A stretch of 64,000 nt of DNA from Rhizopus arrhizus (GCA_024220505.1 JAKZZE010000012.1:1178001-1242000), one strand, 5' to 3'. Counted from the stretch's first letter, positions 25,001 through 36,171 are shown. Numbers and translations: made by a program. The notes: generated by a model not told the origin, from the letters alone.

Positions 25001-25255
25001 CTTCCCTGCCATATACCAATTCACCTGTTTACTCATTTCTAGCTCTATCTCTGTGATATATGCAGGGTATCCCAACTGCACCATTCTAGCATACAGGCTC
25101 AAACCTGTAAGCAAAACAAGTCTAACCCGGTCATCCAATGTAGGTGATTGGATGTGACTTTGATATCTGACAAGTTTCTTTTCATCACCTATTTCATTTG
25201 GTACAAACGGATCTTCTACTACTTTCCGTCTTCTAAATCTTAATGAAAACACCAT
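22091..25255 (-). CDS. Protein O-mannosyltransferase (PMT) family member, divergent catalytic loop
   Basis: Ten exons on the minus strand: 25255-24900, 24834-24689, 24651-24528, 24460-24401, 24337-24060, 24009-23914, 23860-23653, 23586-23315, 23250-22906, 22848-22091. They give 880 residues. The N-terminal membrane domain has MRKVSAIFGALIAPVCYMTI and ENGIITQSRYASPE. The luminal MIR region is clear (IAYGSQVVIKHEGSPGG, EQEVTLYPYVDLNNIW analogue, KLHSHDERP, HHEVTAYG). Multi-pass C-terminal segments follow, including SHLSYGGKQW, then a Lys/Arg-rich tail. In place of the catalytic DE loop (usually FDEVHFG, later HPPLGKL) this protein has ITEIELEMSK and FPPLSSL, so the Asp and the His are missing. 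It may be an inactive or specialised paralogue acting in the ER. The exon 9 donor (22905) is the least certain junction. Confidence 0.85.
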
Positions 25256-25533
25256 GGTCAAGCAAAGAAAATAAAATAAAGAGAAAGAGAAAAGAGTTGA
25301 CAAAGGGAATGCTTTATGTGAAAAGGCACATAACTCAATAATTGCTAAATAAAGTTTAATTCATGCATTTTCAATGCAACGCATTGAATTTACCAAAAAT
25401 ATAAAAAAATAGAAACAAAAATAAAACCACAACCAATAACTCCGTTTCGTGACGTAAAAATTCGAGTTGCCAACAGAAAAAACTCATTTTCACTTTTTTA
25501 TTGTTTGTTGTTGTGTGTGTGCCTATTTTAAAC
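25256..25533. promoter_or_regulatory. Bidirectional promoter region, PMT-like gene / VPS74
   Basis: Only 278 bp separate the two divergent start codons, so both promoters and 5' leaders must share this interval. It is AT-rich and contains the short palindromic-looking stretch TTTCGTGACGTAAAAATTC (about 25445-25463) with a CRE-like TGACGTAA core. The core is seen in the sequence; binding is an inference. Confidence 0.45.
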
Positions 25534-26664
25534 ATGTCTACAGTGACAAGAAGAAGAGTTGCCGGTCAATCATCTAATTCAGATGATGATAATAACAATC
25601 ATAACTCAGTAGGACATAATAATCTCAATAGCGAAAAGAAAATTGCCTACGACCCGCATGATATTGATGAAAGAAATTCAACACCCAAGTTAACTTTAAT
25701 GGAAGAAGTTTTACTATTGGGGCTTAAAGACAAACAAGTAATAAATCCTCCAGCTTCTTTTATTATATGACATAATATAAACCTGCCTTTTTTTTAGGGA
25801 TATCTTTCATTTTGGAACGACAGTATTAGTTATGCGTTACGTGGATGTATCATTATTGAACTAGCACTTAGAGGAAGGATAGCAATGAAAAAGGATCCTA
25901 TGCGTCGTTCCTATCCTCTTGCTGATAGATATATCGAAGTTGTCAATGATACTATAACAGGAGAAGTTTTATTAGATGAAGCATTAAAAATGATGAAAAC
26001 TAGTGAGCCTATGAGTGTAGGAAGTTGGATCGATTTAATGAGTGGTAAGGAATAATTTATTTTAGTAAAGTAGTCAAATATGGAGTTAATTATTAATAAA
26101 GAAGTGACTATATTAAGGCGAAACATGGAATGTAATGAAGATTGGATACCAGTTGAAACAAGTGAGAGAACGTTTAGCAAAGGGTTTGGTAGACAAAGGT
26201 GTACTTAGAACAGAGAAACGCAACTTTTTATTATTTGATATGGCTACTCATCCTGTCGCCGACCCTGCGGTGAAAGAAGAAATCATAAAGCGTGTTTGTA
26301 CCATGTTGATTACTCGTGTATCACCTACTTCTATTGATGCTCAATCAGATGTTCCTCACGCTTATCTTAGAAGTGTTAGTATGATTTGTGCTGCCTATGC
26401 AGCTAATGTTTTAGAGAATGCTTTACTTTATCTCCAACCTGATTTAAGAGAACAAGCATTTAATAAGGTGGATGAGCTTATGAACGATTATTCATCATGG
26501 CCATTTTCAAACAGTGCTGGTAAAGTTGAGATACCTTCAGGAACAGAACTTTCTTTAGAAGTAGTAGCTAGTGCATTAAATGTTCTTGCAAAGATGGATG
26601 CTATAGTAAGTTTATTTATTTTACTGTAATTTATAACCTGATTCTTACTCTTTTATAGTTGTAA
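25534..26664 (+). CDS. VPS74: Golgi PI4P-binding protein VPS74 / GOLPH3
   Basis: Four exons (25534-25737, 25798-26044, 26118-26605, 26659-26664) encode 314 residues. The disordered N-terminus has an RRR cluster (VTRRRVAG) of the kind used for coatomer binding. The GPP34 domain then runs from [20 protein letters not shown] through [19 protein letters not shown] to [21 protein letters not shown] and [13 protein letters not shown]. The protein binds PI4P on Golgi membranes and retains glycosyltransferases, which fits its divergent pairing with a mannosyltransferase-family gene. The last exon is only 6 nt: after KMDAI, Leu and the stop TAA are supplied from 26659-26664. Reading through the donor would instead add VSLFILL, so the spliced end is preferred because it matches the KMDSLL-type end of fungal homologues. 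Confidence 0.93.
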
Positions 26665-27359
26665 ATACATCTGTTACCCCCTTTTCCTTCATTTTTTTTG
26701 CTTAAATGTTTTACAGTATATAAAATACGAAAAATTTCCTTTTGTTTCTTCATTCTTTCTTTAATTAAAGAAGATATTTTATTTAGATACTATCAGTTAT
26801 AAAGATTTGTATTAATATTTATAATGACTAACATTTTTTGTCTTGATGAAAAGAATTCTATCTGATTATAAGTTAAACCTTTCACTTCCGCTTAAGCCTC
26901 TCATCTTTTTTGATCTGTAACTGTTTTTTATATAATTGTTACACGAATCACATCAAAGCTGATTGTAAACATATGCGAAATTTACTAACGTAAAAATGTA
27001 AGAAAATGAACGTGTAATTGTAGGCATTTATGCAAGCATTTTTTTTTTTTTTTTTGAAATTCAAAGGCTTTCTACTTGTACAGTAAAACAATCTAATTTA
27101 TAGAGCTGTGTACCTTATTTTCTCTTACTTGAATGACTAAATTTAATTTACTTTATACTTATATTGCATTAAGTTGAAACTTTTCCAATTAATTAAAGCA
27201 TGTTTATTGTTAACATAAACGAATAATAACGCAGTTAGACAAATTGCTTGATAAAAGAGCATTGATTGCAATTCGAACTCAGATTATTTTTCTCATATTC
27301 ATTTCAGGTTTTCCCTTTCCTTTTCTATTTTTTTTTTTCTTAACTACAACAATTACATT
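26665..27359. other. Intergenic region
   Basis: About 700 bp, AT-rich, with a T run at about 27040-27056 and a T-rich leader just before the next ATG. No gene or RNA feature recognised. Confidence 0.4.
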
Positions 27360-30264
27360 ATGTCAGGTACAAGTCAACATAAGAAAACAAAAAAAGAATA
27401 TTACTGATAAAACAGTTTGTCAGACAACAAGTTAGTGATTGCTTATCATCCGTACGAAGCACAGCGAGAAGATGAAATCTCTTTTGAAAAAGACGAAACC
27501 ATTCAAGTAGTCGATGATTCTGACCCTGATTGGTGGGTTGGTAAAAAGAAGGATGGTTCTTCTGGCTATTTCCCAAGTAACGTAAGTTGAGTAAAAGTTA
27601 TTGCTTTTGAATATGTACAAATAAATTGTGCAAAAAAAGTTTGTAGGCATAAAGGAAGATGAGAAGAAAGAAGTTGAAAAAGAAGAAGAAAAGGAAGAAG
27701 AAGAAAAAGAACAAGAAGAAAACATAAAGGAAAAGGAACAGGAAAAGGTAGAAGACAATGAGCAAGAGGCTGAAGAGGAACCAACCAAAGGTAAAACTTT
27801 AAGAATCATTTATTTGAATAAATATAAATTGCTGCATTATAGTTGATCAGGTCCTTGGTATGGCTAGAGTTATGGAAGATTATGCGATGCAAGAACCAGG
27901 CGAAATATCACTTCATCGAGGAGGCATTGTTAACGTGTATGAAATTATTGATGACGATTGGGCAAGAGGCGAATTGAATGGTAAAGTTGGAAAATATCCT
28001 ATGAAGGTTAGTTAACAATACCCGATTTTTTGTTTCTTTCTATTAATAACCTTCTTAGTATGTTGAAGACATCGATATGCCTGGACGTCCTGACCTTGGT
28101 AGACAGGAGAAGCCTCAAGGAACTGGAAACGAAGATGAACATTCCACTGCTAGTGAGTTATATATATTAGAAATAGTAAAGAAAAATGATTGATTGAGGT
28201 ACAATTGTAGCAAAGGGCGGTTTTAAATTAGCAGCCTTTGGTGTCAAGCAAGGTGGCATTGGAAGTCTGCTTGCTGGTGGATTCCCTGGATTGAAAAAGA
28301 CGCCTACAAAACATGAAGAACCTGCTGAAGAAGAATCAAAACCAGTAACAAAGGTGCCCGAAGAGCCCAAGTTAGCCTCACCACCTGTTCCTAAAGTACC
28401 AGAGCAACCCAAATTAGCTTCGCTAACGATTCCTAAAGTATCAGAGGAATCTAATTTGCCTACATCTTCTGCTCATGAAGCTTCAGAAGAGAAGCCGATT
28501 GCGGAAACACCTAAATCAAGTAAGATATAATCTTACGATAAAAGTATTTCGCTTAAGCTTATAATCTTTATATAGTTGGAAAAGCTATTGTTTTGCATCC
28601 ATACGATGCCGATAATGAAGGTAAAACAAGATATACAAGTACTATTTTTAGAAAATTTTTAATTAACAAGATGGTTATTAGATGAACTAAACCTTTTGAG
28701 AGGTGAATATGTTGAAATCCTTGATCGTGATGTAGATGAAGGATGGTGGAAGGGTACGAACGAAAGAGGAGAGACAGGTGTCTTCCCTTCAAGTTTTGTC
28801 AAGGAACTAGAAGAAGACATTGTTGCCCCTCCTACTCCCGTACGCAATTCACGTCCTCCAGTGACCAGCACATCTTCTTTAGCAAAGCCTCCTGCTACAA
28901 GACCTGTTTCTTTGCAGCCAGATATCTCCACAAGACCTATCTCAGTTCAGTCTCCTGCTCCTAGACCATCTACTGTCCAAGTACTTTCAAATGCGTCTGT
29001 AGCCATCCCACCTAAACCTCCTGTCACGCCTCAAAGGGAAATTGAACAACAAGGAACGGACAAGCTTCAGACAGAAACAAAGGAGCCTTCAGCCTCTGAT
29101 AAAGTCACTGAAACAACTGCTGAAGAAAGCATACCCGAAATTGAAACCCCCAAACCCCAAGTCTGTACTGAAACTGAGCCGCTGGTACCTACAGCTGAAG
29201 TTCCTTCACTTGTCGAAGAAACAAAGTCTGTTGATTCCGTTCGACAGGACTCTATATCAAGCCATTCTTCATCTACCGAACAACAATCCATTAATGAGAA
29301 TGTCCCATCTACAGTAGCCGAATCCGCAGAAAATAAGTCTATTGATGAAAAGGAGAACCTCGCTAAGGCTATGCCTGCCGAGACTGTACCTGTTGAAAGC
29401 CCATCTACTGAAATCAGCGAAGTAGTGCCAGCAGCAACAGAGACTGAAGACGTAAAAGAAGTTGAAAAAACAGATATTGAGTCATCTATCCAAGAAATAT
29501 CTAATGTGGAAGAAGACAAAAAAGACACAGAAAAGGAGAAAGAGGAAGTTAGGAAAGATGCTGGTGAACAAAAGTCTGAAGAACCTAGCAATCCAGTTTC
29601 TGAAGAAGCTTCTGAGGAAGTTCAAGAGGAAGAAAAGAAGCAAGAAATCGATATTTTACCCAGCGGACCCAAGCTTACTGCACCTTCTCGTGCTCGTATT
29701 GGCGTCTCTCGTCGACCACCACAAGTAAAGAAATCAGAACCTAGTCAAACAGAAATACTTCAAAAAGAAGTATGCGAGGTATATATAAAAAACATTTGTA
29801 TTTTGCTAAATTGTGTGTAACCCTTTGATAAATAGGCACCTGAAGAAGAAAAGAAACCTGTCAAGGCCGTACCTTCTCCACCAGCCAAACCAGTTAAACC
29901 TATATTTGCTAAATTCCCTACTCCATTCGCTGTTGGAGCAGGAGAGATCTCGAAAAAGGTATTGAAACCCACCCAAACTCGTAAGCCCTGGGAGGAAGAA
30001 GAAAAATCAGGAGAGACAGAAGAGACAGAAGCACCTCGTCCTGTTGGTGTCAGAAATATTGCTTCAAGATTTAATGTTAGCAGTAACAATGGTGGAAATG
30101 AAGTATTGGAAACCAAGCTAAAGAACCACACGAAGAACGAAGTAGAGAAAATAAGAAAAGAATTCCAGCAGTTGTTGCAGGAAGAGCAAGAAAAGAGAAG
30201 TCAATTGGAAAGCCTTGTTCAAGATTTACTAGAAAGAGTCAAGCAATTGGAAAGCAAAGAATAA
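27360..30264 (+). CDS. Triple-SH3 adaptor with C-terminal coiled coil (CIN85/CD2AP-like layout)
   Basis: Nine exons: 27360-27366, 27424-27581, 27640-27790, 27843-28006, 28059-28152, 28211-28519, 28576-28620, 28682-29778, 29836-30264. They give 817 residues. The first exon holds only ATGTCAG. Three SH3 domains are visible. SH3-1 runs VIAYHPYEAQREDEISF to GYFPSNFV. SH3-2 runs ARVMEDYAMQEPGEISL to GKYPMKYV. SH3-3 runs KAIVLHPYDADNEDELNLL to TGVFPSSFV. Pro/Glu/Ser-rich disordered linkers with PxxP-type patches lie between and after them. The last ~45 residues are a strong coiled coil (VEKIRKEFQQLLQEEQEKRS). The protein has no enzymatic domain, so it is likely a cortical-actin or endocytic scaffold. 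Antisense frames across the acidic linker are artefacts of codon composition. Confidence 0.88.
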
Positions 30265-31129
30265 AAAAAATATTTCTCTATCTTTTTCATTCATGTTATC
30301 AACAAAAAAGTTATTTTCAATTAAGAATAAAAGATAAAAATGAAAAGCTAATATATCTTGATACTGTCTACGACATTATTTATCTGCTTTGCTATCTTTA
30401 TCTTTTAAAGACTTGTAAGTAATTATTGGTACCACTCTAGTCTATGTCTGTGGCACTAGTATCTTTGCTGGGGTAGAGTTACAAGACTGCAAGTGTTTCA
30501 CCATTGTATTCATTACTTAATCTTAAGCTCGTCATATTAGGACTCAGCTTTATTTTTGATCTATTGCTTCCAGACAGATTTTTTTACCAATGATGTTTAT
30601 ATTGATCATGACAAAAAAAAACTAATGTATTATACTATAGAACACTAGCATTTATCTAAATGATGATGTCTTAGCTTATTATATAATACAAATTAATTAT
30701 TGAAAATTTTGTAAACAAAAAACAAAAACAAAAAGAAATCACGACACAATTATTACGTGATATGACTGTTTAAATTATAAATCTGATGGTACAAAAAAAA
30801 TCAGATAAAATATAAAGAATTTGATTGGATGGCTTTATTACCTTATGTTACATATAGATCGTTATCAGATTTTTGATGAAATGACAATAAATTGAGCAGA
30901 ATATTGGATACAAGCTCCTACTGCACTTTGCTTTATCCAGCATTTAGATCACTAGAATCTCACAGAAAAAAAGGAGAACAACGAGCAGAAACAGCTTTCA
31001 AGGAGAACTATAAAAAAAAGGTAGGTTCGGAGTTCAGGATAGATGATTGAAAATAATTTCTCCTTTTTTCTCTTTCTCTTTCTTCTAAAAATTTTTTTTT
31101 TTATCATTGTGTTGGCTCAAAGAGATAGA
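30265..31129. other. Intergenic region before CCC2
   Basis: About 865 bp with no supported gene. It is AT-rich, with a pyrimidine-rich stretch at 31058-31100 that is in frame with CCC2. The encoded Phe/Leu run there is treated as 5' leader rather than protein. Confidence 0.4.
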
Positions 31130-34100
31130 ATGAGCCTTCATCCTGATATGAACATAACGCGTATGCCTGTACAAGGCATGACATGCCAATCATGTGTACG
31201 AGCTATCACGAATGCTCTGTTAGCGCTAGAGGATGTTGAATCAGTTGATGTGGATCTTGAAGGCGCCTATGCTACCATTCATCATAACAAAGTACCATTC
31301 AGCGATTTAAAAAACACAGTTGAAGATTGTGGATTCGATGTGCCTATTCAAATAGCCATTCTTACTGTTCTCGGTATGACTTGTCAGTCCTGTGTCAGGT
31401 CGATTACCAGCGCATTGTCTTCATTGAAGGGTATTGTATCTTTAGAAATAAGTCTTGACAAGAATGAAGCGGTTGTTGTCTATGATTCAGATAGAGTTGA
31501 CGAATTCAAGATCACTAATACCATTGAGGATTGTGGATTCGATGTCATCAACTCACTGCGATCACAAAGCGAAGAAACAAAAAAGCCACAATTACAACAG
31601 CCAGAAGGATACAAACAACCTGTCAAGGTAGCGCAGTCAGAAAGCAAGATAACAGTAGAGATACGTGGAATGACTTGTGCATCTTGTGTCACTAGCATCG
31701 AACGTGTCCTTTACGCTCAAGAAGGAGTGATCAATGTCAGTGTGGCTTTATTAGCCGAGAAAGCAGTCGTCAGCTTTGATTCGACTCTTATTCAACCAAA
31801 CCAAATCATAAACGCGATCAATAATGAAGCACAATTTACAGCAGCATTAGTTCAGTCTCAAGCTGATGATTTGCTTCAATTACATATCTATGGTATGACA
31901 TGTGCTAGTTGCGTAGCAAGTATTGAAAAAGGTCTGGGATCACTGGATGGTATCTTGGAAGTCTCTGTCAATTTGATCACCGAAAAAGCCAAAATTCGTT
32001 TCGACCCCAAACTAATCCATTCGCGTGCAATTGTAGAAGAGATTGAAGCGCTTGGGTTTGATGCTATCCTGTCCAATAACTCTCGAAACTCTCAGCTAGA
32101 AAGTCTTTGCAAAGTACGAGAAATTCAAGAGTGGCGTGCAGCATTTATCGAATGTCTCTTCTTTGCAATTCCTGTATTTTTCATTGGTATGATCTTACCC
32201 ATGATCAGTTGGAGCCACTACGTGATGGAAATTCAAATATTCGTGCCTGGACTTTATTTATTGCAAATTGCCCAGCTCCTCATGACAATTCCAGTTCAAT
32301 TTGACATTGGTCAGAGGTTTATTCGATCTGCCTTAGTTTCCATTTTACATCTTTCACCTACCATGGATGTTTTAGTATCCATCTCCACTTTATCATCCTT
32401 TATTTTCTCTGTCATGAGTATGCTGCACGCTGTTTTTAATCAATCACCAAATCCACCAGCTGTTTTCTTTGATACCTGCACTATGCTCATCACCTTCATT
32501 GTCCTTGGTCGATACCTTGAAAACAAGGCCAAGGGGAAAACCTCCTCTGCTCTCTCAAAGCTCATGTCGCTAACTCCTTCTAGCGCCCGACTTGTCACAC
32601 TTAATGAACAAGGTAGTGTGGTGACTGAAAAGATGATCCCGTCTGAGCTCATTGCCGAAGGCGACTTGATCAAAGTGCTTCCAGGCGACAAGGTTCCTGC
32701 TGATGGTAATCTGTTCTCTGGCTCATCCACTGTGGATGAAAGTATGGTCACAGGTGAGGTCAAAGCTATTCCCAAAGAAATAAATGATGCAGTCATCGGC
32801 GGCACCGTCAATGGTTTGGGTACATTCATTATGAAGGCTACCCGTGTAGGCTCGGATACAGCATTGAACCAGATCATTCGTTTAGTCGAGGATGCCCAGG
32901 TTAGCAAAGCTCCTATTCAAAGCTATGCCGATAAGATAGCTCGTTATTTTGTTCCAATAGTAGTACTTTTAGGTCTGGTTACATTTTGCATCTGGTCGTT
33001 GGTTATCAACTTTTTGGATGTTGAACAATTACCAGTATTTTTACAGAAGGAGGTCGCTATGGATGGTTGGTTTTTTGTGTGTTTCAAACTCTGTATTAGT
33101 GTAATCATTGTGGCCTGTCCATGTTCTCTGGGATTAGCAACGCCCACTGCTGTCATGGTTGGTACTGGTCTAGGTGCTGAGCACGGCATCTTATTTAAGG
33201 GTGCTGATGTATTAGAAAATGGTCAGGCAGTTAGCAAAATTATTTTTGACAAGACAGGTACCTTGACTTGTGGCAAAATCGATCTAGTGGAAACGCGTGG
33301 TTGGAATATAGATAGTGATCTTCTGCTCGTTATGGCAGCGATTGCTGAATCTCACAGCGAGCATCTGCTGGGTCGAGCTGTGGTGAACGCCGCCAAGGAG
33401 CTTACTGAACTGAATGCGTTGGATGTTTTGGCAACTACAACTGAATTTAACAGTGTTACCGGTTTTGGTATCTCTTGTACCCTCACCTTCCCTATGGCTT
33501 TCCCACAAGACCTGGGGCACCGTGTCTCACTGAAACCTTTATTAGGTACACGCCATACAATCGTCATTGGAAACAAGACTTGGCTGGAGGAACATTATGG
33601 TATCGGGCTCTCGGATGAGCAAGAGGCAGCATATCTTGAACAAGGCTTGCTCGGTCGTACATGCATCTTGGTCGGCATTGATGGTCTTCCAGCGGGTTAT
33701 TTATCTCTTTCGGATCAGATCAAACCAGAAGCAAAGCAAGTCATTAGCGCACTGCACGACATGGGTATTCAAACAGTAATGGTCACTGGAGACAATGCAT
33801 TAGCTGCAGGTTGTGTTGCCTCCCAGCTGGGTATTGAAGAAGTCTATGCAGGTGTGACACCAACAGGAAAGACACAGATTGTAAAAACTATGCAGCAAGG
33901 GCAGTCTTCATGCATTCAAAGAAATGGCTACTTGCCACTCTCTCAAAATACCAAAACAATTGTGACTATGGTTGGTGATGGTATTAATGATTCCCCTGCT
34001 TTGGTCGCAGCGGACTTGGGTATCGCTCTTTGCAGTGGTACGGATATTGCAATGGAAGCTGCTGATGTGGTCCTGATGAGGAATGACTTAACCGATGTTG

Positions 34101-34573
34101 TAGCTGCAATGGATCTGTCAAAATCTATTTTCAACCGCATCCGAATGAACCTCATCTGGGCTTCAGTTTACAATTTCGTGAGCATTCCACTGGCAATGGG
34201 CCTCTTTTTACCTTGGGGTTATCGATTGCATCCAATGATGGCTGGTATGGCTATGGCAGCTAGTTCAACCAGTGTCGTTGTCAGCAGTCTTATGCTGCGT
34301 TGGACTTATAAGAAGCCAAGTTTATCAAAGAACTCTTTCGAGAAAAGTCCTGTGAAAGATGCTGCCGCTCATTTATCGCTGCTGGCCCGTGACAATGAAA
34401 GTCAAGAAGAGATTAGTCTTCGTCGCTTTGATACAGCAGTTGACGAGGACGATAACATGGATATTGAAAGAAAATCCAATAGCAAAACAAACCGCATTAC
34501 GAATTTATTTTTATCCTTATTTAACTCAAGACGTACTCAGTCTTATACTGCAATTTCAAAATACGAAGTATAA
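31130..34573 (+). CDS. CCC2: P1B-type copper-transporting ATPase
   Basis: Intronless, 1147 residues from the ATG at 31130 (MSLHPDMNITRM). An in-frame ATG at 31043 would add a Phe-rich leader translated from a pyrimidine tract and is less likely. Four N-terminal heavy-metal domains are present: two with GMTCQSC and two with GMTCASC. Core motifs are MVTGE (actuator), VACPCSLGLATPT (the CPC metal site in TM6), FDKTGTLTCG (phosphorylated Asp), MVTGDNA and MVGDGINDSPAL. It pumps Cu(I) into the Golgi lumen for multicopper oxidases such as Fet3-type ferroxidases. The nucleotide-domain SEHPLG motif reads SEHLLG; the His is kept but the Pro is changed. Codon usage differs from small neighbours but is normal for a long intronless gene. 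Confidence 0.96.
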   Translation: MSLHPDMNITRMPVQGMTCQSCVRAITNALLALEDVESVDVDLEGAYATIHHNKVPFSDLKNTVEDCGFDVPIQIAILTVLGMTCQSCVRSITSALSSLKGIVSLEISLDKNEAVVVYDSDRVDEFKITNTIEDCGFDVINSLRSQSEETKKPQLQQPEGYKQPVKVAQSESKITVEIRGMTCASCVTSIERVLYAQEGVINVSVALLAEKAVVSFDSTLIQPNQIINAINNEAQFTAALVQSQADDLLQLHIYGMTCASCVASIEKGLGSLDGILEVSVNLITEKAKIRFDPKLIHSRAIVEEIEALGFDAILSNNSRNSQLESLCKVREIQEWRAAFIECLFFAIPVFFIGMILPMISWSHYVMEIQIFVPGLYLLQIAQLLMTIPVQFDIGQRFIRSALVSILHLSPTMDVLVSISTLSSFIFSVMSMLHAVFNQSPNPPAVFFDTCTMLITFIVLGRYLENKAKGKTSSALSKLMSLTPSSARLVTLNEQGSVVTEKMIPSELIAEGDLIKVLPGDKVPADGNLFSGSSTVDESMVTGEVKAIPKEINDAVIGGTVNGLGTFIMKATRVGSDTALNQIIRLVEDAQVSKAPIQSYADKIARYFVPIVVLLGLVTFCIWSLVINFLDVEQLPVFLQKEVAMDGWFFVCFKLCISVIIVACPCSLGLATPTAVMVGTGLGAEHGILFKGADVLENGQAVSKIIFDKTGTLTCGKIDLVETRGWNIDSDLLLVMAAIAESHSEHLLGRAVVNAAKELTELNALDVLATTTEFNSVTGFGISCTLTFPMAFPQDLGHRVSLKPLLGTRHTIVIGNKTWLEEHYGIGLSDEQEAAYLEQGLLGRTCILVGIDGLPAGYLSLSDQIKPEAKQVISALHDMGIQTVMVTGDNALAAGCVASQLGIEEVYAGVTPTGKTQIVKTMQQGQSSCIQRNGYLPLSQNTKTIVTMVGDGINDSPALVAADLGIALCSGTDIAMEAADVVLMRNDLTDVVAAMDLSKSIFNRIRMNLIWASVYNFVSIPLAMGLFLPWGYRLHPMMAGMAMAASSTSVVVSSLMLRWTYKKPSLSKNSFEKSPVKDAAAHLSLLARDNESQEEISLRRFDTAVDEDDNMDIERKSNSKTNRITNLFLSLFNSRRTQSYTAISKYEV

Positions 34574-34770
34574 TGTCTGTAACCCGTTCACTTTTAATAT
34601 CTGTAAATAAAGCACAATATATTTTAATTGTATAATTTTTTTATTATTAAATCTTGTGTTGAAACTATGATACAGTGAAAAAAAATTTTTTTCCGGATTA
34701 AAACGTGTTCAAATATAAAATATGAATAAGGAAGTGTTGAACCTCTCTAAGATGAACTAAAAGAACGTTT

Positions 34771-35982
34771 TTAGAAAGAAGGAACATTGGTTCTTTCAGC
34801 CATGGGAGGATAAGAAGGACCAATACGCTTAATAACGAGGTTAGCAAGATAGTGACCGGCTTGTACACAGCGAGCAGCATCATGAACACCTTGAGCGTAC
34901 AATCCCATGAAGCCACCACAGAAACCATCACCACAACCGTTAGTATCAACAATTTCGCTTTCAGCAACCTTGATAACAGGATAGCTGTTAGAAACGTTGC
35001 CGATGGCAGTGACAGTAGATTGAGCACCGTGGGTGATGACAACCAAACGAGGCTTGTCATTGCTTTTTTCGAGTTGAGACAACTTCTTGGCAATTTCTTC
35101 AATATCATCGGTTCCCCAGTTCATTTGTTGAGAATAAGTACGAGCTTCATCTTCGTTACCAAAAAGAATGTCAGTGTTCTTGATAATGGAATCAAGACGT
35201 TCCTTGAAGAACTGAGACAAGAAGGGTGCACTCAAGTTAAGAGCAAAGGTCTTGTTGTTCTTGGCAGCATGTTCGGAGACTAAGAGAGCAGATTGGTAAC
35301 CACCATCGTGGGTGATGAAGAAACTACCAAAGTAGTAGTATTGGGCTTCTTCGACGTATTTCCAGTTCTCTGGCTTTTGAAGGAAAGAGGCTTGGAACTT
35401 TTCAGCAGCAGCCAAGTTGGCAACAAGAGAACTAATAGAAATACGTTTTGCATGAGTAAAAAAAGATAACAAGCATGCATTCGAATATAATAATAGAAAG
35501 AGTAGTCAACTGCACAAATAACAAAAAGATGATAAAAAAAAACCCCATCTCTTTGAAAATCACTTGTCTTCCTCTTTCTATTGCCATTTTTTCAAGCGAA
35601 CTTACCGGTCATGGCCAGTGATCAAGACAGCACAAGTACCAGTGGGAGCATCCTTGGTAATTTCATAGTTTGTAGTCAAACCATCAGCTTCAGCAGCTTC
35701 CTTCATTGTTTCAGCAAATTGGTCGTCGGAAACACAACCCATATAGACAACAGACTTGGGAGGCAAAAAGTATTGGGCGCCACGAGCAGTGTTTTGAGCA
35801 GCTCCACCAGCAACATATGCGACCTTGTAGTTATCAACAATTTCCTTGTACAAAGGTTGGTGAGAAGCGTCAGCCAAGATAGCATCGTTGGACTTCAAGT
35901 TGTACTTTTTGAGAAGTTCTTCGCTGGGGTTACATTGGATATCCAATAAAGGATTTTCCATGGCTAAAAGTGTGAAAGGCAT
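34771..35982 (-). CDS. ADO1: Adenosine kinase
   Basis: Two exons on the minus strand (35982-35606, 35431-34771) encode 345 residues, the usual length. The start ATG at 35980-35982 gives MPFTLLAMENPLLDIQ, matching the family N-terminus. PfkB features are visible: YVAGGAAQNTARGAQY, GCVSDDQFAE, TGTCAVLITGHDRSLVANL, FGNEDEA and the C-terminal signature IVDTNGCGDGFCGGF. The usual signature is DTNGAGDAF, so two small residues are changed (Ala to Cys, Ala to Gly) while the catalytic Asp of GxGD is retained. It phosphorylates adenosine to AMP in the cytosol and so supports the methyl cycle by removing adenosine made from S-adenosylhomocysteine. The intron is 174 nt, long for this window. CCC2 is convergent, 197 bp away. 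Confidence 0.95.
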
Positions 35983-36171
35983 ACTGAATAAAGAGTTTAT
36001 TGAAAGTAAAACACGAAAAAAGAAGAAAAAAAACTTTTTAAAAAGCAAAAAAAAAAAAGTTCGTATCGGATTTTTAATTTTAGTAGAAGCTGATTTCCAT
36101 CTATTTTTTTATTGATGTTGAACACGTATTACTTTATTACAGGTACATAATGATAAAGAAGAAACAATTAT

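Noticed and set aside
29067..29591. 174-codon antisense frame over the SH3 protein linker
   Set aside because: Ser/Val/Thr-only composition is the complement of the acidic repeat-rich linker; not a gene.
31043..31129. Upstream in-frame ATG that would extend CCC2 by 29 residues
   Set aside because: The added segment is a Phe/Leu run translated from a pyrimidine leader; the ATG at 31130 fits family starts better.
32440..32907. Antisense frame of 155 codons in CCC2
   Set aside because: Shadow frame over conserved ATPase coding sequence.
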